Part shown: positions 59,512 to 64,000 of the stretch, piece after piece
Layout of the letters: each line of letters opens with the position of its first letter
Position numbering within the stretch: the stretch's first letter is position 1
Assembly: GCA_963795555.1 (NCBI GenBank)
Contig: CAWCHZ010000002.1
Coordinates: 1,364,001 to 1,428,000 of the forward strand
Source of the DNA: CAWCHZ01 sp963795555
Lineage (GTDB): Bacteria > Actinomycetota > Thermoleophilia > Solirubrobacterales > Solirubrobacteraceae
Direction: 5' to 3'
DNA: 64,000 nucleotides
Notes under the pieces: generated by a model
What the model was told of the DNA's origin: nothing
The model's input: only the letters and a program-made list of their open reading frames with translations
Databases searched by the model: none
Position numbers and translations under genes: made by a program

Positions 59512-60670
59512 CCTGGGTCGATGGGGTGGGGGTGGTCGACTGCTGCGGCAGGCCGTTGGGCCCGATCACCGTGCCAGCCGGCGGCTTGTAGTTCTTGCAG
59601 TAGGCGACCACATAGCCCGACCGGCAGTTGGTCTTGGCCTTCCAGGACCTGTCGAAGCTGTTGACGAAGCTGGTCAGCGCCTGCTGCTGGCTGGCGCCCA
59701 GGAGGATCTGGCGGATCGCGCTCTGGGCCTGGGTGAGCGACTGCTGGCTGGCGCGATGGATCTTGGTCACCTTGAAGACGTAGTAGCCGAAGGGACTGCG
59801 GACGGGCCCGATCAGGTTGCCCTGGACGGCACCGAAGATCGCCGCGTCGAAGGCCTTGTCCTGCTGGCCGTGCGTCACTCCGCTGAGCTTGCCCCCGTGG
59901 CCCTTGGTCGTGGGATCGATCGAATAGCGCTTGACGACCGCCACGAACGACTGTCCGGCGGCAAGCGCGGCCCGCGCGCTGTTTGCGTCCGCGCGACTCT
60001 TGGCGAGCACCACGAGCAGGTCGCGGCGCTCGGGCTGACCGAACGCCGAGCGGTGGGAGCTGTAGTACGCGCTGATCTGCGCCTGGGTCGGCGGCTTGAC
60101 GCCGTTGGCGACCTTGCTCTGGATGCGGTTCGCCAGCAGGATCACGCGCAGGCGGTAGTCGATGTCGGGCACGGTCATGCCCGACGTCTGCAGGAACCTG
60201 TTGAAGGCCGCCTGGGTCGGGAACTGCTGCTGCTTGGTCTGCTGGAAGGACTGCTGGACCTGGGCGTTGGTGACTGTGATCTTCTGCCTGGCGGCTTCGC
60301 CGATGACCCACTGGGCCTGGATCAGGAACTGCATCACCCCGTCGCGCAGCGAGCTGTACTGCTGCTGGCACTGCGTGCGCAGCTGGGCATCCGAGGAGGT
60401 GACCTTGCCGCCGATCTTCGGCGCGGACTTGCGCAGCGTCGCGATGCAGCTCTTGTAGTCGGGCGGATCGGGGAGCACCACGGCGCCGCCGCCGCTCGCC
60501 GCCTGCGCATGGGCATCGATCGAGAGCCAGTGGTTGAACTGCGCGACCGTCAGGTTCGTGCCCCCAACCTGAGCGACGGAGTCGCCCGGCAGCCCACCGC
60601 CGCAGCCGGTGAGCGCGATGAGCGAAACAAAAAAGGCGCCGAGCGCCAGGATCAGGCCACGTCTAGGCAT
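59489..60670 (-). CDS. SurA-like peptidyl-prolyl isomerase lipoprotein
   Basis: 393 residues. The signal peptide carries the lipobox LTGCGG (about 21-26). The N-terminal chaperone part resembles SurA_N (VAQVGGTNLTVAQFNHWLSI). A parvulin domain is near 245-340: RRDLLVVLAKSRADANSARA, FVAVVKRYSIDP, KGHGGKLSGV and SPFGYYVFKVTKI. It should fold secreted proteins outside the membrane. It is set between mfd and mazG, where some Actinobacteria carry a lipoprotein gene instead. ATG 60670 is the start. Confidence 0.85.
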   Translation of the reverse strand: MPRRGLILALGAFFVSLIALTGCGGGLPGDSVAQVGGTNLTVAQFNHWLSIDAHAQAASGGGAVVLPDPPDYKSCIATLRKSAPKIGGKVTSSDAQLRTQCQQQYSSLRDGVMQFLIQAQWVIGEAARQKITVTNAQVQQSFQQTKQQQFPTQAAFNRFLQTSGMTVPDIDYRLRVILLANRIQSKVANGVKPPTQAQISAYYSSHRSAFGQPERRDLLVVLAKSRADANSARAALAAGQSFVAVVKRYSIDPTTKGHGGKLSGVTHGQQDKAFDAAIFGAVQGNLIGPVRSPFGYYVFKVTKIHRASQQSLTQAQSAIRQILLGASQQQALTSFVNSFDRSWKAKTNCRSGYVVAYCKNYKPPAGTVIGPNGLPQQSTTPTPSTQGGTPTTG

Positions 60671-60707
60671 GGAGCCAACGCACTGTAGCGAAGCGAGTCT
60701 GTGGGCA

Positions 60708-64000
<3,293 letters not shown>

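Overview
The window is high-GC actinobacterial DNA. It most resembles the Thermoleophilia/Solirubrobacterales branch, judged by recall of family content rather than by a search. Pointers are the mfd-PPIase-mazG-eno-ftsB order, the decaprenylphospho-arabinose genes, csrA and frequent GTG/TTG starts. Both window edges cut genes: kdpA at the left and mfd at the right.

Bases 1-21,028 are chromosome. They hold a kdp potassium-pump cluster in the order A-C-B, followed by a kinase-less KdpD and a Usp protein. Next come a MarR-controlled MFS exporter, a SARP-type regulator with a small methyltransferase/cyclase cluster and 11-bp repeat operators, a glycosyltransferase, and a DUF1778-GNAT toxin-antitoxin pair. 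After these lies about 1.1 kb of apparently decayed DNA ending in a serine-recombinase remnant.

Bases 21,029-37,986 are a genomic island of about 17 kb inserted in the 3' half of the initiator tRNA-fMet gene. It is bounded by 43-bp direct repeats, encodes a tyrosine integrase next to the left repeat, and has GGGACAAA pairs at both ends. The cargo is defence-like. It includes a tandem-HEPN protein, a SIR2-TPR protein coupled to an AcpS, and a divergent operon of ACP, XRE regulator, ImmA/IrrE metallopeptidase fused to a chagasin-like inhibitor, papain-like cysteine peptidase and thymidylate-synthase-like enzyme. Nucleotide-modification enzymes follow (5-hmdU kinase/aGPT-Pplase-like, DUF1599-methyltransferase, MazG), then an AbiE toxin-antitoxin pair, a truncated DNA methylase and a split GGDEF protein. 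The AcpS/SIR2 - ACP/XRE/ImmA-chagasin/papain/TS-like block is the best candidate for an undescribed system. It pairs an intracellular papain-fold protease with its own inhibitor domain, next to acyl-carrier and nucleotide-modification chemistry.

Bases 38,019-64,000 return to chromosome: exopolyphosphatase, a structured leader with a 69-residue protein, a DsbA-like protein and HxlR regulator, TlpA and SCO1 thioredoxin-like proteins, and tRNA-Leu(TAA). Then come an ECF sigma factor with a long tail, an R2-like oxidase, an 18-bp minisatellite, an apparently inactive rhomboid, a GCS2 ligase, class I aldolase and csrA. The window closes with an arabinan-precursor block (ubiA-dprE1-dprE2), an MptB-like mannosyltransferase, and the ftsB-eno-mazG-PPIase-mfd series. 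In mfd the frame is broken at a G7 run.
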